A stretch of DNA of 64,000 nt from Mycolicibacter terrae (GCF_010727125.1 NZ_AP022564.1:2480001-2544000); one strand, 5' to 3'; shown: positions 1 through 9,948, counted from the stretch's first letter. The notes: generated from the sequence alone by a model not told the origin. Numbers and translations are program-made.

Positions 1-519
1 CGCCACGGTGGCGGGCAGCGTCAGCATCCGCATCGCATCAGCGGTGGACGCGCAGTCGACGACGAGCCGATCCCACCGCCCGCTGGCGGCCAGCTCACCG
101 ACCTCGTGCAGGCCGAGCACCTCCTGGAAGCCGGGAAGTGCCGAAAGCTCCTCGGGAGCAACACTTCCCAGATCCGACTCCGGGAATCGCGAGGACAGCA
201 CCGCGACGACCTCGCCCCAGTGCGCCTCGAGCAACGCCAGCGTGTCCAGCGCCAGCACGTCAAGGCCGCCGGGACCGCCGTCATCCAGCGGCACCGAAAC
301 GGCGTCACGGCCACCGCTGGGCACCACCGTCACGCCAAGCACATCGCCGACCGAATGCGCCTGGTCGGTGGAGATCAGCAGCACCCGGTTGCCGGCGCGG
401 GCTTCGGCGACGGCGGTCGCCGCGGCCAGCGTGGACTTACCGACGCCGCCCTTGCCGACGAACAGACTGATCGGCGCCGCCGGGAGCACTGTGGGCGTCG
501 CTGGTTCGGACCGCCTCAC
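1..519 (-). CDS. ArsA/ParA-like anion-transporting ATPase, N-terminal part (Rv2184c-like)
   Basis: The first 173 codons of a gene that runs off the left edge. A GTG at 519 opens the frame and overlaps the TGA of the next gene upstream (GTGA). About 22 residues in is a deviant Walker A motif, GKGGVGKST, typical of the ArsA/GET3/ParA class of P-loop ATPases, followed by an Ala-rich helix. The position beside two small SRPBCC proteins matches Rv2184c. The transported substrate or client of the mycobacterial family is not known to me. The C-terminal half, including the second part of the nucleotide site, is outside the window. Confidence 0.85.
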   Translation of the reverse strand, partial: MRRSEPATPTVLPAAPISLFVGKGGVGKSTLAAATAVAEARAGNRVLLISTDQAHSVGDVLGVTVVPSGGRDAVSVPLDDGGPGGLDVLALDTLALLEAHWGEVVAVLSSRFPESDLGSVAPEELSALPGFQEVLGLHEVGELAASGRWDRLVVDCASTADAMRMLTLPATVA

Positions 520-953
520 TCAGCCTCGGCTCGTTTCTTCAGGTCCTTCAGCGCGGTGTCGGTCAGTCGCCGCTCCGCCTTGCGCTTGAGCAGACCGATC
601 ATCGGAATCATCAGGTCGACCGACAATTCGTAGACGACTTCGGTTCCGGATCCCTTGGGAGCCAAGCGGTATTCACCGTCAAGCGCTTTGAGCAGCGAGC
701 TGGAGACCAAGGACCACCGCACCGAGCGACGGTCCGCCGCCCAGTCGTAGGCCAGCACCATGGTGTCCTTGAGCACCGCCGCATCCAGCACCAGCCGGGC
801 GACCTTCGGGTACCCGTCGGCGTCGGTTTCGAGCACTTCGGCCTCGGTGTATTCCGACACCCATTCGGGGTAGGCGCCGATGTCGGCGATCACCTTCATC
901 ACCGTGTCCGGATCCGCCGCGATGACGATGGTCTGAGCTGTCTTGTCCGCCAC
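516..953 (-). CDS. SRPBCC (polyketide cyclase/START-like) protein, Rv2185c-like
   Basis: 145 aa, the usual length for single-domain SRPBCC proteins, which form a helix-grip cavity for hydrophobic ligands. The N-terminus (TIVIAADPDTVMKVIADI) and the segment YPEWVSEYTEAEVLE have the typical pattern of this fold, and the protein ends in an amphipathic charged helix (LKDLKKRAEAE). The start is GTG at 953. It is translationally coupled to the downstream ATPase through a GTGA overlap, and the pair is conserved in mycobacteria. Ligand and reaction are unknown; an enzymatic role should not be assumed. Confidence 0.85.
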   Translation of the reverse strand: MADKTAQTIVIAADPDTVMKVIADIGAYPEWVSEYTEAEVLETDADGYPKVARLVLDAAVLKDTMVLAYDWAADRRSVRWSLVSSSLLKALDGEYRLAPKGSGTEVVYELSVDLMIPMIGLLKRKAERRLTDTALKDLKKRAEAE

Positions 954-1045
954 CTGGTTACTTCCCTAACTCGTTCGCGCCTGCGCACCGGCCCTCGGCA
1001 GAGACGGTACCTCGCCGCGCCGGGCGTCCGCCCGTTTAGCCCGGG

Positions 1046-1441
1046 TCAGTTCACGGCGGCCGGCGCGACACCCACCGGCCGGGACCGTTCGACGCGGGCT
1101 TTCACCTCGAAGGCCATTCGCTTGCCGGCCACCCGGCGACCGTGGACCAATTTGGGCAGGTTCATCCGGGCCAGCTGGCGACCGGTCACCCCGGTGGGCT
1201 CGGCGTGCAGGAAATAGTGCAGCAGCACCCCGTCGAGCATCGGATCCAGCCAGATCTCCATGGTTCCGGTAAGCGGCCCGCTCACCGTCCACCGGACGCC
1301 CTTCTCGGCGCGGTCCTCGACCACCTCGAGTTGCAGGTCCGGCCACCACCGCCGCCAATTCGACCGGTCCGCCACGACGGCGCCGACCTGCGCGCCGGAT
1401 GCGGCGATGAACGTCGCGTCGGCAACCTGGATACTGTTCAT
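1046..1441 (-). CDS. SRPBCC family protein, Rv2186c-like
   Basis: 131 aa from the ATG at 1441. A much longer open frame extends beyond this ATG, but it lies antisense to fadD15 and is not real coding. The sequence starts [15 protein letters not shown] and has the W-rich strand [14 protein letters not shown] typical of the SRPBCC fold. It is divergent from fadD15, with 153 bases between the two starts that must hold both promoters. A second SRPBCC gene lies immediately downstream, so the two may share ligand class or partner. The exact function is unknown. Confidence 0.8.
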   Translation of the reverse strand: MNSIQVADATFIAASGAQVGAVVADRSNWRRWWPDLQLEVVEDRAEKGVRWTVSGPLTGTMEIWLDPMLDGVLLHYFLHAEPTGVTGRQLARMNLPKLVHGRRVAGKRMAFEVKARVERSRPVGVAPAAVN

Positions 1442-1594
1442 CGCCCCAGCTTCACATATGACGCCATCCGCGCGGAACGCACCGGGTGCGCATCCGCCGT
1501 CGGTTGCCCCGGCAGTGAACACCGTCACACCGGCCACCAGGCGCCTACTAGGCTGGGCGGACAGACACCCGGGCTGCCGAGAGAGGTTCATCGC

Positions 1595-3397
1595 ATGCGT
1601 GAGTTCAGTGTTCCCGCGCCGTTCACCGTCGAGGAGCACGACAACGTCGCCGCAATCGTCTTCGAACACGAGCGCGACAATCCCGACCACGTCATCTACC
1701 AGCGGCTCATCGACGGGGTGTGGACCGACGTCAGCTGTGCCACCGCGGCCGCGCACATCCGTTCGGCGGCACTGGGCCTGATCGCCCAGGGCGTGGCGGC
1801 CGGCGACCGCGTGGTGATCTTCTCGGCGACGCGTTACGAGTGGGCCATTCTGGACTTCGCGATCCTGTCGGTCGGCGCGGTGACCGTGCCGATTTATGAG
1901 ACGTCGTCGGCGGAGCAGGTGCGCTGGGTGATGGAGGACTCCAGCGCGGTGCTGGCGTTCGCCGAGACCGACGCCCACGCCCAGATGCTCGACGAACTCG
2001 CCGGCGACCTGCCCGCGCTGCGGCGGGTGCTGACCATCGAGGGGTCGGGCGCCCCGGCACTCGACGAACTCGCCGAGGCGGGCGCCGGCGAGGACCCCGC
2101 GCAGCTCACCGCGCGCCGGGACGCGCTCAAGGCCACCGACCCGGCGACCCTGATCTACACCTCGGGCACCACCGGTCGCCCCAAGGGCTGCGAACTGACC
2201 CACTCCAACCTGATCTACGAGGTGCGCGGCACCAAGGCCGCGCTGCCCACCCTGCTCTGCCCCGGCCAGCGCTTGCTGATCTTCCTGCCGCTGGCCCACG
2301 TGCTGGCCCGCGCGCTGACCCTGGCGGCCTTCACCAACCGGGTCACCGTCGGCTTCACCAGCGACATCAAGAATCTGGTGCCGATGTTCGCGGTGTTCAA
2401 GCCGACGGTGGTGGTGTCGGTGCCGCGAGTGTTCGAGAAGGTCTACAACACCGCGGCCGGCAACGCCGCCAACGACGGCAAGGGCCGGATCTTCGAGATG
2501 GCCGCCCAGACCGCGGTGGACTGGAGCGAGGCCATCGATCACGGTGGACCCGGGCTGCTGTTGCGCGCCAAGCACGCCCTGTTCGACAAGCTGGTCTATC
2601 ACAAGCTGCGTGCGGCGCTGGGCGGCGACTGCCGTGCCTCGGTGTCCGGCGGCGCGCCGCTGGGCGAACGGCTGGGCCACTTCTACCGCGGCGTCGGGCT
2701 GTCCATCTACGAGGGCTACGGCCTGACCGAGACCACCGCCGCCGTCACCGTCAACCCGGTCGGTGGCATGAAGGTCGGGACGGTCGGAAAACTGGTGCCG
2801 GGCAACAGCATGCGCATCGCCGACGACGGTGAGTTGCTGGTGCGCGGCGGTGTGGTGTTCAGCGGCTACTGGCGCAACGAGCAGGCCACCGCCGAGGCGT
2901 TCTCCGACGGCTGGTTCAAGACCGGCGATCTGGCCGACATCGATTCCGACGGCTACCTGAAGATCACCGGCCGCAAGAAGGAGATCATCGTCACCGCCGG
3001 CGGCAAGAACGTCGCTCCCGCGGTGCTCGAGGACCAGCTGCGCGCACACCCGCTGATCAGTCAGGCGATGGTCGTCGGCGACGCCAAGCCGTTCATCGGG
3101 GCGCTGATCACCATCGACCCGGAAGCCATCGAGGGCTGGAAGCAGCGCAACAGCAAGGCCGGCACCGCCACCACCGCGGACCTGGCCACCGACCCCGACC
3201 TGCTGGCCGAGGTGGACGCGGCGGTCAAGCAGGCGAACCTGGCGGTGTCGAACGCCGAGTCGATCCGCAAGTTCCGCATCCTGCCGGTCGACTTCACCGA
3301 GGCCACCGGCGAACTGACGCCGACGATGAAGGTCAAGCGCAAGGTGGTCGCCGAGAAGTTCGCCGATGCGATCGAGTCGATCTACGCCAAGGACTGA
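1595..3397 (+). CDS. fadD15: Long-chain fatty-acid--CoA ligase FadD15
   Basis: 600 aa, the same length as M. tuberculosis FadD15 (Rv2187) as I recall it. It activates long-chain fatty acids to acyl-CoA through an acyl-adenylate. The P-loop [11 protein letters not shown] lies near residue 187, the motif [12 protein letters not shown] near residue 375, and the C-terminal hinge and catalytic lysine region [15 protein letters not shown] near residue 460. The ATG at 1595 follows a GAGAGG ribosome-binding site and gives the family N-terminus; an upstream in-frame start would run antisense through the neighbouring SRPBCC gene. The gene is followed, 22 bases on, by a convergent mannosyltransferase gene. 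Confidence 0.95.
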   Translation: MREFSVPAPFTVEEHDNVAAIVFEHERDNPDHVIYQRLIDGVWTDVSCATAAAHIRSAALGLIAQGVAAGDRVVIFSATRYEWAILDFAILSVGAVTVPIYETSSAEQVRWVMEDSSAVLAFAETDAHAQMLDELAGDLPALRRVLTIEGSGAPALDELAEAGAGEDPAQLTARRDALKATDPATLIYTSGTTGRPKGCELTHSNLIYEVRGTKAALPTLLCPGQRLLIFLPLAHVLARALTLAAFTNRVTVGFTSDIKNLVPMFAVFKPTVVVSVPRVFEKVYNTAAGNAANDGKGRIFEMAAQTAVDWSEAIDHGGPGLLLRAKHALFDKLVYHKLRAALGGDCRASVSGGAPLGERLGHFYRGVGLSIYEGYGLTETTAAVTVNPVGGMKVGTVGKLVPGNSMRIADDGELLVRGGVVFSGYWRNEQATAEAFSDGWFKTGDLADIDSDGYLKITGRKKEIIVTAGGKNVAPAVLEDQLRAHPLISQAMVVGDAKPFIGALITIDPEAIEGWKQRNSKAGTATTADLATDPDLLAEVDAAVKQANLAVSNAESIRKFRILPVDFTEATGELTPTMKVKRKVVAEKFADAIESIYAKD

Positions 3398-3419
3398 CTG
3401 CGCCAAGGACTGAGCGGGC

Positions 3420-4562
3420 TCAGGCCTGCAGCAGGTCGGCCATGCGTCCGGCCAGCGTGTCCCAGCGCCAGTGACCCGTGACCCATTTGCGCCCCGCGGC
3501 GCCCATCGCGGCGGCACGGTCGGGCTCGGCGAGCAATTCGGCGACGGCGTCACCGATGGCCGCGACGGATCGGCCGTCGACCACCCGCCCGGTCCGATTG
3601 TCCAGCACGGTCTCCGGTGCGCCGCCCGAACGCCCGGCGACCACCGGGACGCCGGCCGCCGAGGCCTCCAGGAACACGATGCCCAGCCCCTCGACGTCGA
3701 GTCCGGCGCCGCGGGTGCGGCACGGCATCGCGAAGACGTCGCCGAGCAGGTAGTAGGCCGGCAGTTCGGCGGCCGGCACGCCGCCGGTGAACGTCACCGC
3801 GTCGGCCACCCCGCACTCCGCGGCCAGCTTGTGCAGCGTCTCGGCGTAGGGGCCGCCGCCGACGATCACCAGCGCGGCCCCCTCCACCCGCTGCCGAATC
3901 GCCGGTAACGCCCTGATCAGCATGTCCTGGCCTTTGCGGGGCACCAGCCGTGAAACACACACCACGGTGGGCCGCCCGCCCAGCCCGTGCCGGACCCGCA
4001 GTTCGGCACGGGCGCCGGGATCGGGCCGGAACCGGTCGGTGTCCACTCCGGGCGGCAGGTGTTCCAGTGCGGCGTGGGGCCCGAACGCCGACGCGAACCG
4101 GCCGCGGGTGTAGTGGCTGACGAAGGTGATGGTGTCGCAGGTCGCCCCGATCCGGCGGAGCACCGAGCGGGCCACCGGCAGCATCGACCACCCGACCTCG
4201 TGGCCGTGGGTGCTGGCCAGCACCCGGGTGGCGCCGGCGCTGCGCGCCCGCTGCGCCAGCAACGCCAGCGGGGCGGCCGCGCCGAACCAGACGGTGTCGA
4301 TGGCCTGTTCGGCAATGAGCCGGCGCATCCGGGCGTCGACGGCCGGCCCCGGCAACATCAGCGTGCCCGGGTGACGGACCACCTGGTAGCCGGCGGATTT
4401 CGCCGCGTCGTCGAACGCCTCGGCGCCCTTCCATTGCGGTGCGTAGACCGTCACGTCGTGGCGCCCGGAGCCGGCGATGCGACGCACCAGCTCTTCCAGG
4501 TAGCACTGAATGCCGCCGGGACGCGGCGGAAAATCGTTGGTAACCAGCAGGACCCGGCTCAC
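3420..4562 (-). CDS. pimB: GDP-mannose-dependent phosphatidylinositol mannosyltransferase, PimB' type (Rv2188c-like)
   Basis: 380 aa GT4-family, GT-B-fold glycosyltransferase. The N-terminus VTNDFPPRPGGIQ is the classic opening of this group; the donor-binding half has VSRLVPRKGQDMLI and the EX7E pair E291/E299 in EGLGIVFLEASAAG. In mycobacteria Rv2188c adds the second mannose to phosphatidyl-myo-inositol on the cytosolic face of the membrane, the start of PIM, LM and LAM synthesis. GTG at 4562 is the only start that leaves the family N-terminus intact; the frame extends further upstream but into the neighbouring metalloprotease gene. Confidence 0.9.
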   Translation of the reverse strand: MSRVLLVTNDFPPRPGGIQCYLEELVRRIAGSGRHDVTVYAPQWKGAEAFDDAAKSAGYQVVRHPGTLMLPGPAVDARMRRLIAEQAIDTVWFGAAAPLALLAQRARSAGATRVLASTHGHEVGWSMLPVARSVLRRIGATCDTITFVSHYTRGRFASAFGPHAALEHLPPGVDTDRFRPDPGARAELRVRHGLGGRPTVVCVSRLVPRKGQDMLIRALPAIRQRVEGAALVIVGGGPYAETLHKLAAECGVADAVTFTGGVPAAELPAYYLLGDVFAMPCRTRGAGLDVEGLGIVFLEASAAGVPVVAGRSGGAPETVLDNRTGRVVDGRSVAAIGDAVAELLAEPDRAAAMGAAGRKWVTGHWRWDTLAGRMADLLQA

Positions 4563-4572
4563 TGCAGGGATG

Positions 4573-5331
4573 CTAGCCGCGCCACTGCTGCCACCCGGCG
4601 AGCAGGTCGGGTAGATCCACACCGAGCACCAACGGCACGGCCACGGCCGGCTCCACGTGTGCGGGGCCGCACGCGGACGCGTAGAGCTCGCGCAGTTTGG
4701 CGGCGCCGAAACGGTCGGCGACGAAACGCGCGAACTCCCACGCCCGGTCATAGGCCAGGGCCCGCCGCGGACCCGGGGCGTCCAGGTCGGCGTCCGAGGG
4801 CAGGTCCATCGGGGCCGCCGCGGCGGCGGCCGGACCCGGGGCGGGCCGGGCGACGAAATCTGCGACGCCCTCGGTGAGCCAGCGCGGCGCGTCGACGGCG
4901 GTGTCCGCTCGGGCGGCAAAGTGGAAGAGCTCGTGGGTCAACACGATTCGCAGCGCCGGCGTGCTCATCGCGGCCGCCCCGGGGGCGAAGACGATCCGCT
5001 GACCGCTCACCTGCCGGCGTTCGGGATCCACCCGGTCGGCCACCGCGACCGCGGCGACGTCGGCCCACTGCGCGACGTCGGCCCCGCCGGTGGCGCCGCC
5101 GGCCAGGGCGGCGAACTGGCGATCCGAGCCGGTGGCCGTCAGCACGATACGGTGCGACCAGTCGGTGCCCCAGAACGCCTCGACCGCGGCGACGGCATCG
5201 CCGATGTCGGCCTTGACGCGGTCCAGCAGTGCGGCGCCGCGCGGGCCACCGTGATTCTCCGGGACGACGCTGCGGTGATCGCCCACCATCAACGGCGCAT
5301 CGGCCGGCGGGGGCGCCGGTGCGGTCAGCAC
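4573..5331 (-). CDS. Predicted exported zinc metalloprotease-like protein (Rv2189c-like)
   Basis: The gluzincin motif HELFH, with downstream TEGVADFVAR supplying the probable third zinc ligand (Glu), marks a peptidase_MA-like zinc protease. From the first canonical start (GTG, 5331) the protein is 252 aa and begins MLTAPAPPP. Translating further upstream in frame gives an Arg-rich stretch followed by LLGALLAAELIAAAAVL, which looks like a signal peptide or anchor, yet no ATG, GTG or TTG precedes it. The true start is therefore uncertain and may be non-canonical. The gene follows the RipC-type gene closely in the same direction, suggesting a shared cell-envelope role. Substrate unknown. Confidence 0.75.
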   Translation of the reverse strand: MLTAPAPPPADAPLMVGDHRSVVPENHGGPRGAALLDRVKADIGDAVAAVEAFWGTDWSHRIVLTATGSDRQFAALAGGATGGADVAQWADVAAVAVADRVDPERRQVSGQRIVFAPGAAAMSTPALRIVLTHELFHFAARADTAVDAPRWLTEGVADFVARPAPGPAAAAAAPMDLPSDADLDAPGPRRALAYDRAWEFARFVADRFGAAKLRELYASACGPAHVEPAVAVPLVLGVDLPDLLAGWQQWRG

Positions 5332-5395
5332 CGCCGCGGCGGCGATCAGCTCGGCCGCCAGCAGCGCGCCGAGCAGCCGGCGGATTCGGCGGCGA

Positions 5396-6520
5396 TCAGT
5401 AACGGCGGGCGTTGTGGATCGGGCCGGAGGAGTTCATCGGCACCACCCGGACCGGCTGACCGTAGGTGGACGAGTGGATCATCATGCCGTCGCCGACGTA
5501 GATCCCGGAGTGCGAGGCGTCCGAGTAGAAGGTCAGCACGTCGCCGGGCTGCAGATCCGAGAGCGCCACCGGCTGCCCGCCGTTGGCCTGCGCCTGGCTG
5601 GAGTGCGGCAGGTTGATGCCGGCCTGGTTGAACGCCCACATCACCAGCCCCGAACAATCGAACCCGCCAGGTCCGGCCCCACCCCAGACGTAGGGCGTCC
5701 CGACCTGGGTCAGCGCGGCCTGCACGGCGGTCGCGGCACCGCCGCCGCCGCCAGCACCTCCGCCACCAAACACGTCGGGGGCCGGGAACACCGGGCCCGG
5801 GAACAGCGGAGCCGGCGGCACCCCCTCGGGCGCGGGCTCTCCCGGTACACCTTCGGGGACCGGTCCGGGCTCGGCCATCGCGGTGCGCTGCTGCGGTGTC
5901 AGCGCGTAGTACTGCGATTTGACCACGGAGATCTGCAGCTGCAGGCGGCTCTGTTTGGCCTGCAGTTCGGCGCGCACCGCGGCGGCCTGCTCGGCGGCCG
6001 TCCGGGCCTCCTCGGCCGACCTGGCCGACGCCTGCTCGGCCTGATCGGCCTGCTCGCTGGCGGCGCGGTAGCGCTCCAGCTGCACCGACAGGTCGCCGGC
6101 CACCACGCGCTGCACGGCGAGCTTGTCGATCAGCTGCTGCGGGGACTCGGCGGTCAGGATGGCGTCCATGCCGCCCACCCGGCCACCCATGTAGGTGGTG
6201 GCGGCGAACCGGTTCACCGCAGACCGGTAGGTGGACAGCTGCTCCCGGGCGGCGCCGAGCGCGGCCTCGTCATCGGCGTGGGTCCGGTCGGCAGCCTGCA
6301 GTTCGGCGAGTTTCTGGTCGAGGTTGAGCTGCGCGGTGTGCATCGCCTCGGTGGTCTGCTCGGCCTGCCGGGACAGCTCACTGAGCTTGGCCAACGCGTC
6401 ATCAGCCGGGTCAGCGTGCACGCTGCCGCCCAAAGTGCCGGTCAGAGCCGTGATGCCGACCACCAGGCCGACCGCAACACCGAGAACAGGACGCCTAAAA
6501 GCACGCAGATTCCACCGCAT
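5396..6520 (-). CDS. ripC: Secreted NlpC/P60 peptidoglycan endopeptidase, RipC type (Rv2190c-like)
   Basis: 374 aa from ATG 6520. Signal peptide residues 1-36 with an RR pair and cleavage after SVHA; coiled-coil region about 40-235, rich in Ala, Gln and Glu; a Pro/Gly-rich linker; then the catalytic NlpC/P60 domain with Cys289 (FDCSGL), His337 (SHSGIYV) and probably His349. Such enzymes cleave the D-Glu--mDAP bond of peptidoglycan stems, and in RipC/CwlM-like architectures the coiled coil may inhibit or recruit the enzyme. A longer frame exists upstream, but residue 1 here immediately precedes the signal peptide. The gene is followed by the exported metalloprotease gene. Confidence 0.9.
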   Translation of the reverse strand: MRWNLRAFRRPVLGVAVGLVVGITALTGTLGGSVHADPADDALAKLSELSRQAEQTTEAMHTAQLNLDQKLAELQAADRTHADDEAALGAAREQLSTYRSAVNRFAATTYMGGRVGGMDAILTAESPQQLIDKLAVQRVVAGDLSVQLERYRAASEQADQAEQASARSAEEARTAAEQAAAVRAELQAKQSRLQLQISVVKSQYYALTPQQRTAMAEPGPVPEGVPGEPAPEGVPPAPLFPGPVFPAPDVFGGGGAGGGGGAATAVQAALTQVGTPYVWGGAGPGGFDCSGLVMWAFNQAGINLPHSSQAQANGGQPVALSDLQPGDVLTFYSDASHSGIYVGDGMMIHSSTYGQPVRVVPMNSSGPIHNARRY

Positions 6521-6693
6521 ACGTTCGAGCTTCAAGATTGCATCCTTAACACTGCCAAAGGAGGTACGTGGCCGTGCCGCCGCCGAAAGTACGTAAGGTC
6601 TCGAATAGGTTACGAAATGGCAACGGCGTTGTCCATCGCGAGCTGCCACCTTAACAGCCGGGCCCGTGAGAGCCCCCAAGCGGCACGCCCGGG

Positions 6694-6960
6694 TCAGGCT
6701 ACCCCGAAACGGCGCGCCGGGGCGCGTTCTCCGCGGATCGGCACCAGGCGCAACCGCGGCGCCATGCCGGCCTCGGCGAGCACCTCCAGGGCCGCCCGCT
6801 CGTCTTCGAGGAGCTCATTGGGCACCCCCAACAGCACACTGACCACACAGTCCCGGCAGGCGGGGCCGCGCACCGCACAGTCGTCACAGTCGATCACCAC
6901 CGGCTCCGGATCGTCCCGCTGTGCGTCGCGGTGCTCCGGGTGGCCCGAGATCTCTGCCAT
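6694..6960 (-). CDS. Small Cys-rich conserved protein, unknown function
   Basis: 88 aa from ATG 6960. The centre holds two CxxC-type pairs (DCDDC and CRDC, about residues 25-37), suggesting a metal or Fe-S site or a redox pair. After that comes [23 protein letters not shown], a predicted helical segment. The gene is transcribed away from the exonuclease gene, with 102 bases between starts, and towards ripC. I recognise it as a conserved actinobacterial small protein found beside ripC but know no function. Codon usage matches the neighbours. Confidence 0.65.
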   Translation of the reverse strand: MAEISGHPEHRDAQRDDPEPVVIDCDDCAVRGPACRDCVVSVLLGVPNELLEDERAALEVLAEAGMAPRLRLVPIRGERAPARRFGVA

Positions 6961-7062
6961 GGCGATTCCTCTCGATCGGTTGCCGTCACGCTAACCGCGG
7001 CCTCCGACATCCAGCCCCGAGCCGAACACCGCGATGTCGGTGCGCCCGCCTACGGTTCGGGC

Positions 7063-8964
7063 ATGACCCGCCGCGCCGATGCAGGGCAACTGAGCCTTCT
7101 CGACCTCCAGGCCCAGCTCGAAGCCGCCGCGGGCGCCACGGCGCTGCGGGAGACCACCTTCGTGGTGGTGGACCTGGAGACCACCGGTGCCCGCGCCTCC
7201 CCCGCTGCGGACGGCGCCGTGGACGCCATCACCGAGATCGGCGCGGTCAAGGTCCGCGGCGGCGTGGTCGAGGGTGAGTTCGCCACCTTGATCAACCCCC
7301 GGCGCGGCATCCCACCCCAGATCGTCCGGCTGACCGGGATCACCACCGCGATGGTGCACGACGCGCCCCCGGTCGAGGCCGTGCTGCCGACTTTTCTGGA
7401 GTTCGCCGGGTTCGACCGCGGGTCGGTGCTGGTCGCCCACAACGCCGGGTTCGACGTCGGTTTCCTGACCGCGGCCGCCCAACGCTGCGGGGTGGGCTGG
7501 CCGCGGCCGCCGGTGCTGTGCACGGTCCGGCTGGCACGGCGGGTGCTCAGCCGTGAGGAGGCGCCCAGTGTGCGGCTGGCCGAGTTGTCCCGGCTGTTCG
7601 CGGTCAGCACCACACCCACGCACCGCGCACTCGACGACGCCCGCGCCACCGTCGACGTCCTGCACGCGCTGATCGAGCGGGTCGGTAACCAGCGGGTGCA
7701 CACCTTCGCCGACCTACGTGCCTACCTGTCGCACGCGACGCCGGCCCAGCGCCGCAAGCGCACCCTTGCCGAGGGGCTTCCACACCGCCCGGGCGTCTAC
7801 CTGTTCCGCGGTCCGTCCGACGAGGTGCTCTACATCGGCACCGCCACCGATCTGCGCCGCCGGGCGGGTGCGTACTTCAACGGCTCGGATCGTCGGCGCC
7901 GCATCGCCGAGATGGTGGCCTTGGCCACCCGGCTCGACCACGTCGAATGCGCACACCCGCTGGAGGCGGGCGTGCGCGAGCTGCGCCTGCTGGCCGCGCA
8001 CACCCCGCCGTACAACCGCCGGTCCAAGTTTCCCCGGCGGTGGTGGTGGGTCACCTTGTCACAGGAGGCCTTTCCTCGCCTGTCGGTGGTGCGCGCACCC
8101 CGACACGACCGGGTGATCGGGCCGTTCCATTCCCGCGCCGACGCCGCCCAGACCGCCGCCCTGCTCGCTCGGTTCACCGGAATCCGAACCTGCACAACGC
8201 GGTTGAGCCGCATGAGCCGGCACACCTGCCCGCCGGCCGAAGTCAGTCCCTGCCCCGCCGCGCCCGACGTGACCGCCGCGCAGTACGCCGAGAACGTCCG
8301 GCGGGCGGCCGCGGTGATCGAGGGCACCGACAACAGCGCGCTGCGCGCGGCGATACGCGAGGTGGGCGCGCTGGCCGAACGCGGCCACTACGAGAGCGCC
8401 GCGCGGCTGCGGGACCGGACGGCGACCACCATCGAGGCCCTGTGGCGAAGCCAGCGCGCCCGCGCGCTGGCCGCACTGCCGGAGCTGGTGGCCGCCGCGC
8501 CGGACGCATCGAACCCTCAAGGCGGGTGGCAACTCGCGGTGATCCGTCATGGCCGGCTGGCCGCCGCCGGCTGCGCCGCGCGGGGCGTGCCGCCGATGCC
8601 CGTCATCGACGCGATCACGCTGGGCGCCCAGGCGGTGGTGCCCGAGCCGGCGCCGTTGGCGGGTGCCCTGGTCGAGGAGACCGGGCTCATCGCGCGCTGG
8701 CTGGCGGCTCCCGGGGTGCGCATCGTGCGCATCGTGCCCGGTGTGGATGCGGCTGGGGCCGACGGGTGGGCATCGCCGGTGGGCTCGGCGGGGCCGTTGA
8801 CCGCGTGGGCGGCCCTGGCCCGCTCGGCGCGGCTGGCCTCAGAGCTGGGCGCCGAAGCGGACCCAACGAGCGAGCAACTGTTCGGCCGCGCCGCTGTCTA
8901 TCGCCGTGACAGCGCGCTGCAGCCCGTCCTCCCAGGCCGGCAGCCATTCAGCGCTGCTGGATAG
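7063..8964 (+). CDS. DEDDh 3'-5' exonuclease fused to GIY-YIG/UvrC-like nuclease (Rv2191-like)
   Basis: 633 aa from ATG 7063. The N-terminal DnaQ-type exonuclease (about 25-200) has Exo [10 protein letters not shown], Exo [12 protein letters not shown] and Exo [15 protein letters not shown]. The GIY-YIG domain (about 235-310) has GVYLFRG and [17 protein letters not shown]-like segment ([16 protein letters not shown]) follows near residue 445. The arrangement resembles Cho-type UvrC homologues joined to a polymerase III epsilon-like exonuclease, so a repair role in incision and trimming is likely. Anomaly: its last 126 bases lie antisense to the 3' end of trpD. Confidence 0.9.
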   Translation: MTRRADAGQLSLLDLQAQLEAAAGATALRETTFVVVDLETTGARASPAADGAVDAITEIGAVKVRGGVVEGEFATLINPRRGIPPQIVRLTGITTAMVHDAPPVEAVLPTFLEFAGFDRGSVLVAHNAGFDVGFLTAAAQRCGVGWPRPPVLCTVRLARRVLSREEAPSVRLAELSRLFAVSTTPTHRALDDARATVDVLHALIERVGNQRVHTFADLRAYLSHATPAQRRKRTLAEGLPHRPGVYLFRGPSDEVLYIGTATDLRRRAGAYFNGSDRRRRIAEMVALATRLDHVECAHPLEAGVRELRLLAAHTPPYNRRSKFPRRWWWVTLSQEAFPRLSVVRAPRHDRVIGPFHSRADAAQTAALLARFTGIRTCTTRLSRMSRHTCPPAEVSPCPAAPDVTAAQYAENVRRAAAVIEGTDNSALRAAIREVGALAERGHYESAARLRDRTATTIEALWRSQRARALAALPELVAAAPDASNPQGGWQLAVIRHGRLAAAGCAARGVPPMPVIDAITLGAQAVVPEPAPLAGALVEETGLIARWLAAPGVRIVRIVPGVDAAGADGWASPVGSAGPLTAWAALARSARLASELGAEADPTSEQLFGRAAVYRRDSALQPVLPGRQPFSAAG

Positions 8965-9948
8965 CCCGGCATGGGCGACCATCGCCCCGGCGGCGTTGAG
9001 CACCACGGCATCGCGCACCGGACCGGGGGTTCCGGCCAGCACCGACCGGGCCTCCTCGGCGTTGGTCTGCGCGTCACCGCCGAGCAGCTGGTCCACCTCG
9101 GCGCGGGCGAACCCGAACCCGGCGGGGTCGAAGGTCAGTCGGTCGATCGTTCCGGCCTGCACCCGCCAGATCGTGCTGGTCGTGGTCGTGGTGAGTTCGT
9201 CGAGGCCGTCATCACCGTGCACCACCAGCACGCTGGACCGCCGAGCGGCGAACACACCGGCCATCACCTCGGCCAACTCGCCGAACGCGCAGCCGATCAG
9301 CCCGGCCCCCGGCCGGGCCGGGTTGGTCAGCGGTCCCAGCAGGTTGAACACCGTCGGGACGCCGATCTCGCGCCGTGCCACCGAGGCGTTGCGGTAGGAC
9401 GGCTGGAATTGCGGCGCGAAGCAGAATCCGATGCCGACCTCGGCGACGCTGCGGGCCACCTCGTCGGGCCCCAGGTCAATGCGCACCCCCAGCGCCTCGA
9501 GGGTGTCGGCGCCCCCGGACAGCGAACTCGCCGACCGGTTGCCGTGTTTGACCACCGGCACACCGGCAGCGGCCACCACGATCGCCGCCATGGTGGACAG
9601 ATTCACGGTGTTGGCACCGTCCCCGCCGGTGCCCACCACGTCGACGGTGTCGGTGCCGATCTTGTCGGTGGGCACCTTGCGTCCGTAGGCCAGCATGACG
9701 TCGGCCAGTTCACCCACCTCGGCGGCGGTCGGGCCCTTCATCTGCATGGCCACCCCGAACGCCGCGATCTGCGCCGAGGTGGCGCTGCCGGCCATGATCT
9801 GCTCCATCGCCCAGGCCGCCTGACCCCGGACCAGATCCGCACCCGACGTCAGCCCGCCCAGTACCTGCCGCCACTGTGCTATCTGCGCTATCGGCTGCGC
9901 CTCACCACCGGGCTCGACCACGCGCCGATCGTCGCATGCGGGCCGCAC
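8839..9948 (-). CDS. trpD: Anthranilate phosphoribosyltransferase
   Basis: 369 aa, the family length in mycobacteria. It transfers phosphoribosyl from PRPP to anthranilate in tryptophan synthesis. The PRPP-binding signature [16 protein letters not shown] and [12 protein letters not shown] are both present, as is [12 protein letters not shown]. As usual in mycobacteria it stands apart from other trp genes, here between the exonuclease gene (convergent, 3' ends overlapping by 126 bases) and the divergent cytochrome gene ctaE. The ATG at 9948 is used; a start a few codons in would fit equally well, because the first 15 residues are not conserved in the family. Confidence 0.93.
   Translation of the reverse strand: MRPACDDRRVVEPGGEAQPIAQIAQWRQVLGGLTSGADLVRGQAAWAMEQIMAGSATSAQIAAFGVAMQMKGPTAAEVGELADVMLAYGRKVPTDKIGTDTVDVVGTGGDGANTVNLSTMAAIVVAAAGVPVVKHGNRSASSLSGGADTLEALGVRIDLGPDEVARSVAEVGIGFCFAPQFQPSYRNASVARREIGVPTVFNLLGPLTNPARPGAGLIGCAFGELAEVMAGVFAARRSSVLVVHGDDGLDELTTTTTSTIWRVQAGTIDRLTFDPAGFGFARAEVDQLLGGDAQTNAEEARSVLAGTPGPVRDAVVLNAAGAMVAHAGLSSSAEWLPAWEDGLQRAVTAIDSGAAEQLLARWVRFGAQL

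Noticed and set aside
1046..3553. 835-codon minus-strand frame over fadD15
   Set aside because: Only its last 131 residues (Rv2186c-like) are protein-like; the rest is antisense to fadD15 and low-complexity, a product of high G+C in the third codon position.
6521..6693. Riboswitch (ydaO/c-di-AMP type) before ripC
   Set aside because: The leader is about 170 bases and lacks the conserved core motifs of that riboswitch that I know.
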